Source: Arthrinium phaeospermum (taxonomy: Eukaryota; Ascomycota; Sordariomycetes; Amphisphaeriales; Apiosporaceae). Taken from it: DNA of 64,000 nucleotides. The DNA lies in the NCBI GenBank assembly GCA_006503535.1, contig QYRS01000009.1, positions 1,984,001 to 2,048,000 of the forward strand, read 5' to 3'. Positions within the stretch are counted from its first letter, which is position 1, and each line of letters starts with the position of its first letter. The position numbers and the translations under genes were made by a program. Under the pieces are notes generated by a model, which saw only the letters and a program-made list of their open reading frames with translations, had not been told where the DNA came from and did not search any database. Below are positions 1 through 14,824 of this stretch, piece after piece.

Positions 1-28
1 TTGACTTCAAGTTCATCATGAAACTTAC

Positions 29-812
29 CGATCTCGAAGTAGTGCTTGTTCGGCAATGCGTAGGAAACCGACTCGGTCTCGGGGGCGGCCGCGAGGATCT
101 TCTCGCACATGACGTACATGGTGTTCTGGACACTTGGGCTGTTCTCCTCGGCGAAGGTCTTGAAGGTGATGGTGCGTGCCTCGTCGTAGGCCTTATCGAA
201 GATGGCCTGCTTGTCCTCGACGTCCTTGACACTGCCAAACTTCTTCCACTTCCAGGCGGCGTCGACCTCAGTCGACAGGATGCGGTCCCAGGTCTCGGGC
301 AGCGTGGTGAACTCGTCGCGCACGAAGCCGTAGAACATGGACCCGGTGCTCTTGAGCACCAGCAGGCCGGCGATGCTGCTGCGGATCTCGACGCCGGCCT
401 CCCGGGAGACGCGCGCGTGTACGTTGCGCGTGTCGTTGCCGTCGCGGTAGAAGGAGTGCGGGTGCGGCTTCCCGTCGACCTGCATGCGCGCCCAGCGGTA
501 CTTGACGATGTCGATGTTGGCCGCGGTGATGTGCGGGTACGTGTCGAGGAAGTGCTGGCCCAGCTTGGCCGCGAACAGCTCCGGCGGGTTGATGGGGTAC
601 TCCTTGGCCTTGATGTAGATGGTGTTCTTCATCGAGTCCGTCGCCACCACGGGCCCGTTGTCCGCCTTCGTGTACGAGACGTCGATGTCGCCTTCCAGCA
701 GGCAGCACACCAGCAGCTCCGAGGGCGTCTCGGCACCTGTCGCGGGGTCGCGCTCGCGCTTGAACACCCGGACGTTGTCCTTGCCGTAGCTTGCGGAATC
801 TAGGCGAGCCAT
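29..812 (-). CDS. Uricase (urate oxidase), 5' exon, partial at window edge
   Basis: Peroxisomal purine catabolism enzyme that oxidises urate to 5-hydroxyisourate. The exon gives 261 residues plus one base and ends at a GTAAGT donor (first intron base 28), so the remaining C-terminal part and any peroxisomal targeting tripeptide lie outside the window. Visible family features: the K11 and T58 pair (in YGKDN and VATDS, matching the Lys10-Thr57 catalytic dyad of Aspergillus uricase), the SYTKADN stretch, GKPHPHSFYRDG, LKSTGSMFYGFVRDE, ETWDRILSTEVDA and PNKHYFEI just before the splice site. The split codon g|ac would restore the family's FEIDLSWHK. The ATG at 812 is the first in frame and fits the usual N-terminus. 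Identification is secure; only completeness is limited. Confidence 0.95.
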
Positions 813-3800
813 TTCTGGGGTTGCGCTGATGATTCTCTTTGCAAGAGGACTAGTAGGGTTGCAAGAAGAAGTAGATGTTTCTTTCTACTTCTTGAGCTGG
901 CGTACGCGGCGACGGCGGCTGTAACGATGGGCCAGCTGTGTTGACCTCGTGTATGTGTGTATGTGCGATGTCAAGCTTGCCGGGTATCTCCGATTAGCGA
1001 CTGATGGCAACAGCAAGTTGGAACTCAATACTCTATAACTAGTTCAAAGGAGTGACGAATGGGGATTGCTACTGGCGATTGCATGTAGTAGATAATGGGC
1101 TAACGGACAAGGACACCTACGCAAACATAGACATTCAAACGGAAGGAGGAGGGCGGCGCGGCGTTTTATATCTACGAGCATATGTTCTCCCCCATGCGAA
1201 CAGGGCGTCGGAGGACGCCACGAATAGCGGCTATCCGCTAGTTACCGAAAGGTAGGACTACTTTACTGACTAGGCATGGAGGTTCCCTCTTTTTCCATCC
1301 CTCCCTCCTTTGTCGCGGGCGATAGCCTACGGCCAAAGGGTCGAACTTGGGAATGTGAGCACAGAAAACCGCTCGATGCGCGGAGGACGCCGATTGCCCC
1401 TTCGGACTTGAGAGCTGGTGATGGTTCACGCTGCACGGCCGACCCCACTCGGTATTGAAGTCACCACCGAACTAGGACTGGGGTTGTCTGTCTGGAGTCT
1501 CTCAGTCTGACTTCTGACAAGGTTGTTGAGCTTATCAGACAAGTTCAGAACCGTAATACTGCTTAACTTGGTACCCCTTACCAGGCATCGGGACACTTGG
1601 TTAACCTTACTATTGATGTACCTGAGATCTGATACAGCTGGCTCTTCCCAAGCACTCTGAATGAGAACCTTTGATTGTGAATGGCAATATTTGAGGCGAT
1701 CGATCCCCTAAAACAACGACTGACGGTGTCTGTAAGTTGTGGTGTAAGCAGTGCCATGCTTGGGAACCAACACAGGCCGTGCCAATGGCGGGGTTGTCAT
1801 GCAGAGGAGAAAAAAAGGGTCTAAAAGAGCCTCTATTAAAGCCAAGCCCATGTATGTATTATCATATTGATTTGGATCTGGAGCTTGACATCGTCGTACG
1901 ACTTCTTCCTCCACATACGGACCTCCATATCTCTCATTGTCAATAAGTATTCCTAATGTTTCGAGAGATAAAGATAGGTGGCTAGCCGGTTAGTTGCCTT
2001 AGTTGCCTGCATACCTGTCTTCAAGTAACGTATCCAGTGGTTTATCACTTCACTTCACTTCACTTCATTTTACTACTTCCTCTTACCCATTTAAGTGATC
2101 TGCACACTAGAACTTATGCCGGTAGCCTTAGCCGGCCACCGGGGAGCGATAGGATATGTGTTGATACACTTGTGATACCGAGATGGCATGACCCTTGGCA
2201 AGCTCTCATATAAGTGGCTCGCTCGTTAGCTTTATGATGTGAAGAGGGAACCAACGACCTCAACGTTGCTGAGAACAGATGATAGCCATAGGGAAAAAAA
2301 CACTACCTGGATGAACCATTGTGGCTAGGGGACATATATCTACATGTAGTAATGGTAAGGCGAGCCCGGCATATACTCCTTCATAAGCTCAGTCTTGGGG
2401 CCTCTGGTTTTGCGCTGCTGGAGCATGTTGCTGGCATGAGATAGCTCAAGCTGGTTGGTGATATAGGTTGGATAGCTGTCTTGTATATGTAGATGCATAC
2501 CCCCCTGATTATCAATCCCACCTGGTACAAAGGCCATTCACTGTGGGTGAGTGAACACATGAAATGGGATGGGCAGCACTTATGACTCCTGACTTCTCCG
2601 TGGGAGAGCCTGGTGCAATTGGGGCCGTTTCTGGAGCCCTGTGAAACGCTGATGCTGGGTTATGTTGGATTGGCACACTGGTAGGCCAGAACGGTAGGCG
2701 ACGCTACCAGACTACGGAGTACTGCACCTACCAATCCAGTGCCGCCCAAAGCACCCCTGTCGCTGAATCAGCTCGGCACTCTGTAACGCGGGCAGGCGGG
2801 CGCACTGCCTGCTCAACTGCATCAGAGACATCGGATCAAGACCCAAGGTTCAATTCAGATAACCATGGCGCAGGGCTTTGCACAGATGCACTGGAAATGA
2901 TAATTCTGCCGTGCCCCATTCTCTTCATTTCCAGCATCTCTATAGATCCTTGCTGACAATTGCCCATGTGAGAATTACAGAGAGGCTTGGTTATCGATCG
3001 CACCTGGTTCTGGGTTCAAGGGACGCTCGTTTGGAGGATACTGGGCGACTGGCACCAGTTACGCGGATCCCACTTCCTATGTTCTGATACAGGCCTCGAC
3101 GTCTCCAGGTCCACATTCTACCTACTTTTGCAGCGACACGAGATCCAGTCGTCGCTGCTGCGGCCGCCGTGCAACTCACAATCGATCTGCCCTTCACCGA
3201 CAAGAACCCACTGCTGCTGTTGTACTGTGACTTAGGCCTACCAGTTGGCAATCGGGGTTGTTACTGCTTGGGTACTACTAGCGACAATCGATTAACGCAC
3301 TTGCGACCGACCCCGACTCAGCATAGCATACCTATATCCTTGATATCGGCAGCATTGTACAACTGACCTCGCGACCGGCATTATTTCTCGAGTCCCTCAG
3401 AGATATTCTCTCATTATCCAACTGTCGCGGCCGTAGTAGCGCCCTGTCTGGGTTTGACTAGCAAGAAGTCGCTCCTGTGCATTTGGGAAGTCGTGGGCGT
3501 CGTCGCTTCCACTTCGCTTCCACCTCTCCCTGCAACCCAACCTCTTGCAGCTGCCCCGTCACCTGCTTGGCACCACTGGCTAAGCTGCACACGATTGACA
3601 ATACGAGTGCGACTCTTCACCAAGCAGAAGCGCATTGGCTCTGCACACATTGCTTGACCAGCTGGTAATCGTTCTACCTCGACCCTCGAAACGAACCCCG
3701 CGTCCAAGGCGACCCTCGAGAACGAAAGACCACACCTTAGCCTAGAAAGCTGAGGCAGCAATTATTTCCCGACAAAGACACAGGGCAGAGCACTCACAGA

Positions 3801-3906
3801 GCCCCTGGTTCCCGCCTTGCCCTCGAAATCCATATGCGATCTTATATCGAATGAACAGTCCTTGGCGAATGTCCCACATGGTGGACAGCAGGCTGGGTCT
3901 TCCACA
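813..3906. other. Intergenic region, no supported gene
   Basis: About 3.1 kb between the divergent uricase and RICTOR genes. Only short open frames without domain-like content or splice context are present. A four-copy CACTT run lies at 2046-2065. The last ~500 bp (3400-3900) is C/T-rich, as expected for a fungal promoter/5' leader. Confidence 0.6.
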
Positions 3907-6900
3907 ATGCTGAGCACGTCAGCTACGCCAACCCAGAAGTCTCTGGCGCCACCGCTGCCAGGCACATCAGCAGCTTCTTCAGTTGCGACGGGTCGCCCAA
4001 GTCTGGATCGCGATGGGCTCCAACCACCCTCCACGAATGGAGGTCGGAATATTCCCTCCTCGGCTACGCCTTACGCAGCACGAGGAGGTACGGCTGCCAA
4101 CCCAACTCCCGCGCCAGGAAGCTTCAGCTCAGATTTGCGAAGTCAGCTAACAGCATCGAGGGCTGGCTCGCGAGCGGACGGGTATAACCTTGAAAAGTTG
4201 GAGGAGGACAGTGTCTCGATAGCTGACCAGACGATCAATACGCTCAAAGAGGCACTGGGCCGGGAGATGAAGATTAAGGAAGGAAGCGAAAACCTCCTTG
4301 AAGCGTTGAACATCAAGAAGGCCAAACAAACCAAGGAGCAGCGAACTCGCGTCGAGGCAGAGCTCAACTCATCAAACCTGAGAATCAAAGACCTCAGGCA
4401 GAAACTGGCGGATGCTCAGCGTCAAAAGGCCTCACCGGTTACACCGACGAGAGCGCGCAATGAGGGCCTGTTACAGAATAACGGCGTACGCTCGCCTCCC
4501 AGCGCATCCCGTAGTGGCGCAGGATCAGACTACGAGGACAACACAGAGCAGTCGCCAAGCTTCGCCCTTGCTGAAATATTGCAAGCACTCGAAGTAGAAG
4601 GCCTGACCCCGGAGTATTACGTAGGGCGTGCCAACAGCCTCGTCGACCTGTTCAAGAGATACCCCACACTAAAGTATGACTTGGTATGGTCTGTTTTTGG
4701 GGATCGGATGCAGGTGATGCTGTTAAGTGACAGCCGAGAGGTTGTGGCAGCAGGGTACCGAATGATTCGGTATGCTATATCTGACGTTTCATCACTCAAG
4801 AAGATCCGTAGCCTCAATACCGACTATATGGTGGTGGTATCGTTAGCCAAGGATCGAAAAGCAGATGTGGAGCGCGAACAAGCTCTCAAATTCTTACGGG
4901 CATTCCTTGACGTTAAAGACGGGATTCGAGAGATTTCCCGGGCAGTCGTCAGGACCATCGCCTCAGTCGCTGAACATCCAGACGACAGGTTACGTCCGAT
5001 TTGCATCGAAACGTTAGCAGAGATCCTCCTGAGAGATCCGGCCCTGCTTGTGGCGTGCGGAGGCATCTCACCCCTATCCGAGGCCCTATCCGAGGGGACA
5101 TATAAGTCTCCCGAGTCCTTGGCTTCTGCCCTGTTATACCTGCTGGATGCGCCCCATACACGCAAATATCTCCGGGCGGGATACGAACTCGAGGTTATGT
5201 TCACAGCGTTCACCGATGCTTTGTTCTCTTATGAGAACGTGGTGAAACAGAACTCCAGAGCTATTTCGACTGCATTGAAATCATGGTCAGGACTCATGAC
5301 ACTGTCTATGCACGACTACAGAGCCATCGGCTCTCTGGTCTCAAGCTTGATTATACCAAATCCTGCGCTGCGTGAGGCGGTGATAGATTTGCTCTTTTCC
5401 CTCCTTCGAATCAAACCTCCTGCCTGGGCAACATCCTTCCTTGCTGGGAGGCGCCTAACGACCTATGGCAGAGTGGCAACCTTGAAATCGACCACGGGCG
5501 CCAAGGGGGACTCCATGTATGAAGACGAGGGCGCCGAACAAAACTTTGTGGAGCACTATACTGCGCTGTTGTTGGCTATTCTAGTCAAAGCTGGGATGAT
5601 GCCTAACTTGCTGCAGGTCGCTCAAGATAATGGGAACCCTCCGTTGAAGAGGAAGACGACACTCCTGATCGGCGAGGTCCTCAAACTTGCCAGTCGCTTG
5701 CTACCACCGGAGTGGAGTAGTGAACTACAATTATTGCCGGAGCTGTTCTCCGCGGCTGTCGAATTCAAACAAGACAACCGCTTTAACGCCACGGGTGTCG
5801 TTTACCAGATCAGCAGTGTGAGCAGGACACTCTACCGGTCGTCGCCAACAAATTTCTCTCAAGGCAATATGTCGTTGAGCAGCCCGAATGAGCAGCACGG
5901 TTCAGTCGAGGACGGGCCGAAAAACAACACTTCGCTGAATACCGATGATGCTACATTCCGCCAGCTGCTCATTGACTCCGGAGTTCTGGGCAGTTCCAAT
6001 CCGTTGAAATGGAACTGGGATGTTGTCTTGCGCATAATCGAAGGACCCTTGACCAACGGAAAGCGGCTCGAGGAAGCAATCAAGGCCTCAAAGTTCGTAA
6101 AAAGGGTGATGAGTTTCTACCGACCCTTCAAGTATAGGTTTTCTGCTTATAGAAGCACTCGCACTACGCAGAAATATGTTCGCGTCGGCTGTGCTCTGAT
6201 GCACACGTTGATGCAAACCCCTGAAGGATCCAGGTATCTGGCCGACAACAAGCTCTTGAGACAAATTGCCGAGTGTATGGCTCAATGCGACCCTGTAAGT
6301 GCTTTTCCAGCCTGGCCAAGCCGCTGTAATGTTATGCTAACCATTGAAAAGACCAGCGGCCTCACTGCACAGTACCCAATGTTTGCGAAAGACAACCTCA
6401 CCGATACTCTTTGCTCAGGGTACTTCCCAATGCTAGGAGTGTTAAGTGGTGATACAAAGGGTTTGCAGCTGCTTGAAAGATGGCGCATTTTCAACATGAT
6501 GTACCACATCGTTGATTTGAAGCAACGGCCAGACCTGATCAAGGTTCTATTAACCAACTTTGACTACAGCCTCCAAGGCCATCCAAGGGTGCTCCTGTCC
6601 AAGGCGTTGACGGCTGGCACCAAAGACATGCGAATTCATGCCACCAATGTACTGCGGAAGTACGCCATCAAACAACGGGTTACCCCGTCAGGGCAGATTG
6701 TTTCAGACTCCAAATGGGCCATTCAGCTGTTGGTAACACAGCTTTATGATCCCGAGGTTGAAGTTTGTGCTACTGCAGTCAAGATTCTCGAGAAAGCATG
6801 CAACAGCAAACATCTGCTTGAGTACATTGTGGAGTGTCGACCAGCGCTAGATCACTTAGGCGAGATAGGGGCCCCCTTGCTCTTACGGTTCCTGTCTACC

Positions 6901-7974
6901 TCCATTGGATATCATTATCTTGATGGCCTTGACTACATCAGCAATGAGATGGATGATTGGTTCCTCGGCCGAAATGATTCTTACGTCAGTCTCATTGAAA
7001 CCAGTCTCGCCAGGTCATTCTTGGAGAACCCAGATGACCAGCCTCATCGCTTAAGCATCTACGAGGATGAAATGGAGGCAGACCATGACAGCCATGTGCC
7101 CCCTCATTTCTATCGTGAGCTGACACGGACAAAGGAGGGATGCAGGCTCCTTGAAGACAAGGGACACTTTGAGGAGTTTGCGACTACAATACGAGACTAT
7201 GGCATGCAGGCCGAGGACCCTGAGACCCTCACCAAAGTCAAAGGATGCATGTGGGCTGTTGGCAACGTAGGCTCCATGGAGCTCGGGGCCCCTTTCCTGG
7301 AGTCGACGGATGTCGTGGAACACATTGTCAAGATTGCCGAAACGCATGAGGTGATGAGTTTGCGAGGGACAGCTTTCTTCGTGCTCGGGTTGATATCTCG
7401 ATCTGTTCATGGGTTGGAGATACTGTCTGAGCTCGGATGGGACTCCAATACGTCTCCCCTTGGTACATCCCTTGGCTTCTGCTTGCCGAGAGATCTTTCT
7501 AAATTCCTCTCCTTTGTGCCCTGGAAACACGAGACGGCCTCTTCTGTGGTGTTGCCCGATACGCAGAAGACCATTGTGCAATCGCCGCCCGCTGTTATGA
7601 AGGATCCTGATGAGACCAATCAGAGAGTTCTAGAGCTCATGATTGAGTTGGGCAACATGGTGCTGTACAAGAAGGCGAAACAGGAGCTGTTCACTCTGAG
7701 GCAAAAGAAAATCCCCGGCTTCCGACAGCCGGCGCTCTTCAAGCGAGTTTACTCGCTGCTCGAGAACCACCATTACCGCCTGGGCGATCGCCATATGATC
7801 ATCGAGCTGTTTGACAAGAGTGTCCTGAGGAACATAGTCTACGGAGACGAAAGCGAAGATGAGGTGGAAAGCAGCAGTTCTGGCGACGAACAGAAGACGG
7901 AACGTCAGAGAAGCATCAGTGACCCTGCGGAACTGGAGAGAGACTTTATTGCGACACAAAAGTTTTCCATCTAG
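3907..7974 (+). CDS. tsc11: RICTOR/Tsc11-like subunit of TOR complex 2
   Basis: Core TORC2 scaffold (RICTOR; Tsc11/Avo3 in budding yeast) acting in plasma-membrane and actin signalling. The first in-frame ATG is 3907; the frame is open upstream to 3817 but only via a TTG. A 57-nt intron (6295-6351: GTAAGT donor, TGCTAAC branch, AAAAG end) is a multiple of three and stop-free, so it hides inside the open frame; removing it joins QCDP to TSGLTAQYP and gives about 1336 residues. An Ala/Pro/Ser-rich N-terminus is followed by a coiled-coil/HR1-like helix (about residues 95-175), then the RICTOR N-terminal helical repeats (ILQALEVEGL, VWSVFGDRMQVM), the middle region (GYFPMLGVLSGD, RIHATNVLRKYA) and the RICTOR_V-type region (MWAVGNVGSMELG). 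The C-terminus is acidic and Ser-rich (SEDEVESSSSGDE). Family assignment is strong; the exact start is less certain. Confidence 0.9.
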   Translation: MLSTSATPTQKSLAPPLPGTSAASSVATGRPSLDRDGLQPPSTNGGRNIPSSATPYAARGGTAANPTPAPGSFSSDLRSQLTASRAGSRADGYNLEKLEEDSVSIADQTINTLKEALGREMKIKEGSENLLEALNIKKAKQTKEQRTRVEAELNSSNLRIKDLRQKLADAQRQKASPVTPTRARNEGLLQNNGVRSPPSASRSGAGSDYEDNTEQSPSFALAEILQALEVEGLTPEYYVGRANSLVDLFKRYPTLKYDLVWSVFGDRMQVMLLSDSREVVAAGYRMIRYAISDVSSLKKIRSLNTDYMVVVSLAKDRKADVEREQALKFLRAFLDVKDGIREISRAVVRTIASVAEHPDDRLRPICIETLAEILLRDPALLVACGGISPLSEALSEGTYKSPESLASALLYLLDAPHTRKYLRAGYELEVMFTAFTDALFSYENVVKQNSRAISTALKSWSGLMTLSMHDYRAIGSLVSSLIIPNPALREAVIDLLFSLLRIKPPAWATSFLAGRRLTTYGRVATLKSTTGAKGDSMYEDEGAEQNFVEHYTALLLAILVKAGMMPNLLQVAQDNGNPPLKRKTTLLIGEVLKLASRLLPPEWSSELQLLPELFSAAVEFKQDNRFNATGVVYQISSVSRTLYRSSPTNFSQGNMSLSSPNEQHGSVEDGPKNNTSLNTDDATFRQLLIDSGVLGSSNPLKWNWDVVLRIIEGPLTNGKRLEEAIKASKFVKRVMSFYRPFKYRFSAYRSTRTTQKYVRVGCALMHTLMQTPEGSRYLADNKLLRQIAECMAQCDPVSAFPAWPSRCNVMLTIEKTSGLTAQYPMFAKDNLTDTLCSGYFPMLGVLSGDTKGLQLLERWRIFNMMYHIVDLKQRPDLIKVLLTNFDYSLQGHPRVLLSKALTAGTKDMRIHATNVLRKYAIKQRVTPSGQIVSDSKWAIQLLVTQLYDPEVEVCATAVKILEKACNSKHLLEYIVECRPALDHLGEIGAPLLLRFLSTSIGYHYLDGLDYISNEMDDWFLGRNDSYVSLIETSLARSFLENPDDQPHRLSIYEDEMEADHDSHVPPHFYRELTRTKEGCRLLEDKGHFEEFATTIRDYGMQAEDPETLTKVKGCMWAVGNVGSMELGAPFLESTDVVEHIVKIAETHEVMSLRGTAFFVLGLISRSVHGLEILSELGWDSNTSPLGTSLGFCLPRDLSKFLSFVPWKHETASSVVLPDTQKTIVQSPPAVMKDPDETNQRVLELMIELGNMVLYKKAKQELFTLRQKKIPGFRQPALFKRVYSLLENHHYRLGDRHMIIELFDKSVLRNIVYGDESEDEVESSSSGDEQKTERQRSISDPAELERDFIATQKFSI
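6295..6351 (+). other. In-frame 57-nt intron of the RICTOR gene
   Basis: GTAAGT donor, TGCTAAC branch site 10 nt before a GAAAAG acceptor. The length is 19 codons with no stop. The translated insert (rich in Ala, Trp, Cys) interrupts a conserved RICTOR segment, so it is read as intron, not coding. Confidence 0.85.
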
Positions 7975-9034
7975 TGTCGTAGGTCACTTTTATCATATCG
8001 ATTTTGGATATGATGGAAATCCTAGCGGCGATGCTGTAGTTTGTTTCATGAATTTCCCGGGGGGCATTTGGGAAATGGAAGTCATTGGGGGGTTGCATAG
8101 TGCTGCTGGAGTTGCCCAGGGAGAGCAGCAGGCGTTGGCTTTGGCAAGTTCGTGATTATCCGTGTGTATACTACTCGATCAAGCAGCATTCAAAGGACGG
8201 CACGGGGCGTAGATAGTACTCAGGAATGGTACCTAAGGCGAAAAAAAGCAGTGTGGGTTGGGCGTTGGTACTGGGGTTTTAGGGTAGTGACATTATGTTA
8301 CTGCTGACTGCTTGCAACTTATTCTGGTCTTTAAGGTGATAATGATATGAGATTGGCAGGCTTACGAACGAACTAAGGTTAACTGCCCATGTGAAACCTG
8401 CGAAGTCCCATATTTACCCATTTTAACAGGGCATTTCGAGCTTGAGGATGTGTATGTCCGCGAAGTGTTAGGTAACCCGGAAGCTAGTGAGCCTTGAGTG
8501 TGAGAGTGTTCATGCAGACATGGCCCTAAAGAGGTAGTTGATTCTCAAGCGCCGGATAACGTGACGACACCAATGACACTATTTTACCTTTTTGAAGTGG
8601 TTGAGTCGCCCTATTTCTACATGCCCCACTAATCCCCGCTATGGATGTCTTAAGGAGTGACATCGAACCATTGATGCACCCTCCAGCGTGTGCAAACGGT
8701 CCAGGATAGTTGGCGGAAGGCAGCGACGGTGGATTGGAGGACTTCGATATCGGGGTTGTTAGGGGCTCGAAGCGTACACTAAACCTGGAAGCATCCGAAG
8801 GCGCTTGCGGGACAGTCGCTCCTCTGAAACCTACCTACATTGATGTAGCTCAACCATCCGTGAGCGTGAGACCTTCCTTCCGCAACCCATTTGGAGTACT
8901 GGACCAGTCCCTCACTCACTTATTTACTCAGCACCCCTACAACTGTGATTGTTGAAGCATACCTGCCATCCATCCATCGTAATTCATTTCATAGCACAGC
9001 CACTCGAAAACATTGTTTTGCATCCGCATTGCCA
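7975..9034. other. Intergenic region between RICTOR and THI20
   Basis: About 1.06 kb holding the 3' end of the RICTOR gene and the THI20 promoter. No convincing gene. I looked for a TPP riboswitch core (CUGAGA with the matching distal helices), since some fungal thiamine genes carry one, and did not recognise one here. Confidence 0.5.
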
Positions 9035-11119
9035 ATGAGTATGAGTAACGCGCAGCTTCCGCCGGCGAGCTCGCACAACCCGGAACTTCGGGGCCGGGTT
9101 TTGTTGGTGGCTGGCTCCGACAGTTCGGGCGGCGCGTAAGTGGTTGCCCCATCGGTGGACGGACACCCCCAGGCTTTTCTACTTGGCATGGGCGTATCGA
9201 TCTTTGGAGCTTTGATTCCAGGGATGGTTGGCTAACTAGGACGCAATCTAGGGGTCTTGAGGCTGATCAGAAAGTCTTGGCAGCTCATGGCTGCTATGCC
9301 ATGACAGCCACCACCGCGTTGACTGCGCAGAATACGCTCGGGGTAGACGATATCCATCATGTTCCGGTCGACTTTGTGAAGAAGCAGATCGATGCGGTGT
9401 TCAAGGACATCAAGCCCGATGTCATCAAGACCGGTGAGTCTTTTCTCTGAAACCTCGATGGCAAGTGATGGAAGTCCGGTACCTGACATTAAGGGGCGAT
9501 CCAGGCATGTTGGCCTCGCCCGAGATTATTGGGATGGTGGCCAAGACTTTCGCAGACTACAATGTGAACAGATTGGTTCTGGATCCGGTAGGTCAACTGA
9601 TCGACTTTTCCAGTTTACAGCAAGGCCATCCCTGGGCGCAGGCTAACGAAGAGTCCAGGTCATGGTGGCCACTACCGGCGCAAAGCTTCTCCCCTCGGAA
9701 GCCGTCGATGACTTGCGGGAACTTCTGCTACCCCAGACGTTCATTGTCACCCCCAACATCCCAGAGGCGCTGCAGCTCCTGACCCTGCCCGGCAAGGAGC
9801 CCCCGGCAGAGCCCACGAGCGTCGACGACCTGGAGGACCTGGGCCGGAGCCTCCTAGAGCTGGGCCCGGAGTGGGTCTTGCTCAAGGGTGGACACACGCC
9901 GTTCAAGGCGGACGGCACCGCGGCCCAGACGGAGGATGAGAGAGAGCTGGTGTACGACGTGCTGGTCGGCGCGGACAGCGCGACGCGGATCAAGGGCGCC
10001 TACCAGAAAACCAAGAACACGCATGGGACGGGCTGCTCGCTTGCGTCGGCTGTGGCGGCGAACCTTTCGATGGGCGTTGAGCCGGTACAGGCTGTCAAGG
10101 CCGCCTGCACCTACGTCGAGGCAGCCATCCGGCTGGCGCCTGGCTACGGAGAGGGCAACGGTCCGCTGAACCATTTCCACTCCATGTACACCCTACCGTT
10201 TGCGCCGTAAGTATTTGCCTTCGATGTGCTGAGATATGAAGCTAATGAGCTGCTACTCCTATACAGGGATCGTTTTGTCGACTACCTGCTTGAGCGACCC
10301 GATGTGGCCCCGGTATGGCATCAGTTTGTCAACCACCCGTTCGTCCTCGCCATGGGCAACGGCACACTTCCCCACGAGTCGTTCAAGAACTACTTGATAC
10401 AGGACTATTTGTACCTCGTCCACTTCGCGCGAGCCAACGCACTGGCATCGTACAAGGCGAAGAGTATGGAGGATGTAGCAGCGGTAGGTGCCTACTTGAA
10501 AGTCACAAAAGATGACCCTTGTTAATCGCAAAAAATAACTAGGGAGCTAAGATCGTGACGCACATCAACACGGAGATGAGCCTACACCTCGACTACTGCG
10601 CTTCTTTTGGTATTTCCAAAGAGCAGATTGTGGCCACTGAGGAGCACCAGGCCTGCACGGCGTACACACGGTACGTTTTGGACGTGGGTATGTCGTCGGA
10701 CTGGCTGGCCTTGCAAGTGGCCCTGGCCCCTTGCCTGCTCGGCTACGGCGCCATCGGCCAGGCCCTTTACGACGAGAAGAACGAGAACACCAAGCGCGAG
10801 GACAACACGTACTACAAGTGGATCTGCAACTACGTCGCCGAAGACTACGTAGAGGCGGTAAGGACGGGCCGTGCACTCCTGGAGAGGCATGCCAGCGGAT
10901 TGAACCTGGGACAGGTGGAGGAGCTGGTCAAGATTTTCATTCACGGTACCAAGGTGAGTTTTCTGCAGTTTTCCCCAGAATCCCGATGTGAGATGTGAGA
11001 TGATGTGGTGGCTGCGTCAAAGACAAAGCGAGTGAGATTAGAGATACATGTACTGACCTGCTGGACGTGGCGATACCTAGATGGAGATTGGATTTTGGGA
11101 GATGTTCCCTTCCGCATAA
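9035..11119 (+). CDS. THI20: Thi20-type HMP/HMP-P kinase fused to TenA thiaminase II
   Basis: Bifunctional thiamine biosynthesis/salvage enzyme: an N-terminal ThiD domain phosphorylates hydroxymethylpyrimidine and its monophosphate, and a C-terminal TenA domain hydrolyses pyrimidine salvage precursors. Seven exons: 9035-9135, 9252-9433, 9505-9587, 9659-10206, 10267-10483, 10543-10953, 11081-11119; all phases agree and the product is 526 residues. ThiD features: AGSDSSGGAG (split by intron 1), TATTALTAQNT, VMVATTGAKLL, TPNIPEA and the anion-hole GTGCSLASA. TenA features: HQFVNHPFV, YLIQDYLYLVHFARA, EHQACTAYT with the nucleophilic Cys, and DNTYYKWICNYV. The last exon adds only 12 residues (MEIGFWEM...), matching the usual TenA C-terminal Trp/Met segment; its intron (10954-11080) has a CTGAC branch. 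The ATG at 9041 is an alternative start two codons in. Confidence 0.95.
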
Positions 11120-12322
11120 GTGCCCGCAAATCCGCAGGGACCAGGAAGGAACGGTCTCTTTAGGGTCCATGGGGGGACATCCGCATGATATGGAGTAAGA
11201 GGGCCTGATTTTGACATTTTAGACATCAACCAGCGAGCACGTCGGGGTGTCGGCGGTTATGTTTGTTTCCTGGCCCAACAACGTGTGAATACACCTGCAC
11301 ACATCCATCATAGGCATTTGATTGCTGGAGAGCGATTCTTTCAGGTATGCAGTAAATTCAATGCTCTTTGCTGCTGCCGAAAATAGCGAGTTTTCTCTCT
11401 CTTGTCTCTCTGCTCACCGCTCGCGATCCTCAATATATGATAAAGTACATACATACCCCAGAGTTTGGTTCGTCCTGGTTAATCAGATCACCGTTTCCAA
11501 GCTAAAGAAATCGATTGCAAGTTTGTAGTAAAGCCGACAGATCATATTTGACCTTTCAGACATAAGAAAGAACACTGAGCATCATACGCCTCTTTGGAGA
11601 CGTGAAGGACATCGTTGTTGTTAATGTACCTACACCGAGGAGCTCTAGACTGATCCATCACATGCCTGCTAGCGGTAGCTGTTTTTTTTTTTTTTTTTTT
11701 TTCTCCCTTCGTCGCCGTCCCCCTAAACCCACTAGAAAAGTCGCCTGAATGCCGACTTGCAGCCAGCGCAGGTGGGGTTGCCCAGCGGTACATTCACTTT
11801 TTCGCAGGAATCTGCTGCCACCGGAGCTTATCTTGGGTTGGGCTAGCTACTAGCAATCAGGGACTCGTGCATGGGACCCACTTCTTGACTAGCTAGACCG
11901 CGATTGGACCTGCCTAAGAGGAAGGAATGGCAGAAAAAAAATCTGGTAAGCAGCGATTGCCTATTTTTTTTTCTCTTCCCTGTCTTTCGCCGCTGCTCAA
12001 CTAATCTCCGTTGGCATCACATCAAAACCCAACTCCCATCATCCATCTCCATCCGAGTTTTGTGTGACTTTCCTCTTTCTCCCTTCACGCATCCTCTCTT
12101 TCTTAAAGAAGTCCTCCCAGGTTTTTCGGTTCTCTACACCTACTTCGTCTGCATCCAAACGCGTCGCAGATTTAATCTCAGATCCGAAACCAACCTGCAT
12201 CCTCCCCCAAACCATCAAAACACCAGATTCATAATAATCCGATTGCGCTGAGCGGCAATACCATCCTCAATCAAACAAACACACACATACACGCTTCACG
12301 CAACATACCCAACTCCGTCAAC
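11120..12322. other. Intergenic region and DBP2 5' leader
   Basis: About 1.2 kb with no gene. A 21-nt oligo-T run lies at 11682-11702, and 11960-12320 is strongly C/T-rich, typical of promoter and 5' UTR of a highly expressed fungal gene. Confidence 0.6.
11682..11702 (+). repeat. Oligo-T tract (T21)
   Basis: Uninterrupted run of 21 T residues about 620 bp upstream of the DBP2 start. Homopolymer tracts of this kind often exclude nucleosomes in fungal promoters; that role is inferred. The length may be subject to sequencing error. Confidence 0.8.

Positions 12323-14824
<2,502 letters not shown>

Noticed and set aside
18..803. 261-codon plus-strand frame opposite uricase
   Set aside because: The minus strand encodes conserved uricase motifs throughout; the plus frame is its antisense shadow.
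3817..3906. N-terminal extension of RICTOR
   Set aside because: Opens with TTG and has no in-frame ATG; an upstream coding exon would be needed and none was evident.
8000..9034. Possible TPP riboswitch upstream of THI20
   Set aside because: No combination of the conserved TPP-aptamer core sequences was recognised; fungal riboswitches are mainly known from other thiamine genes.
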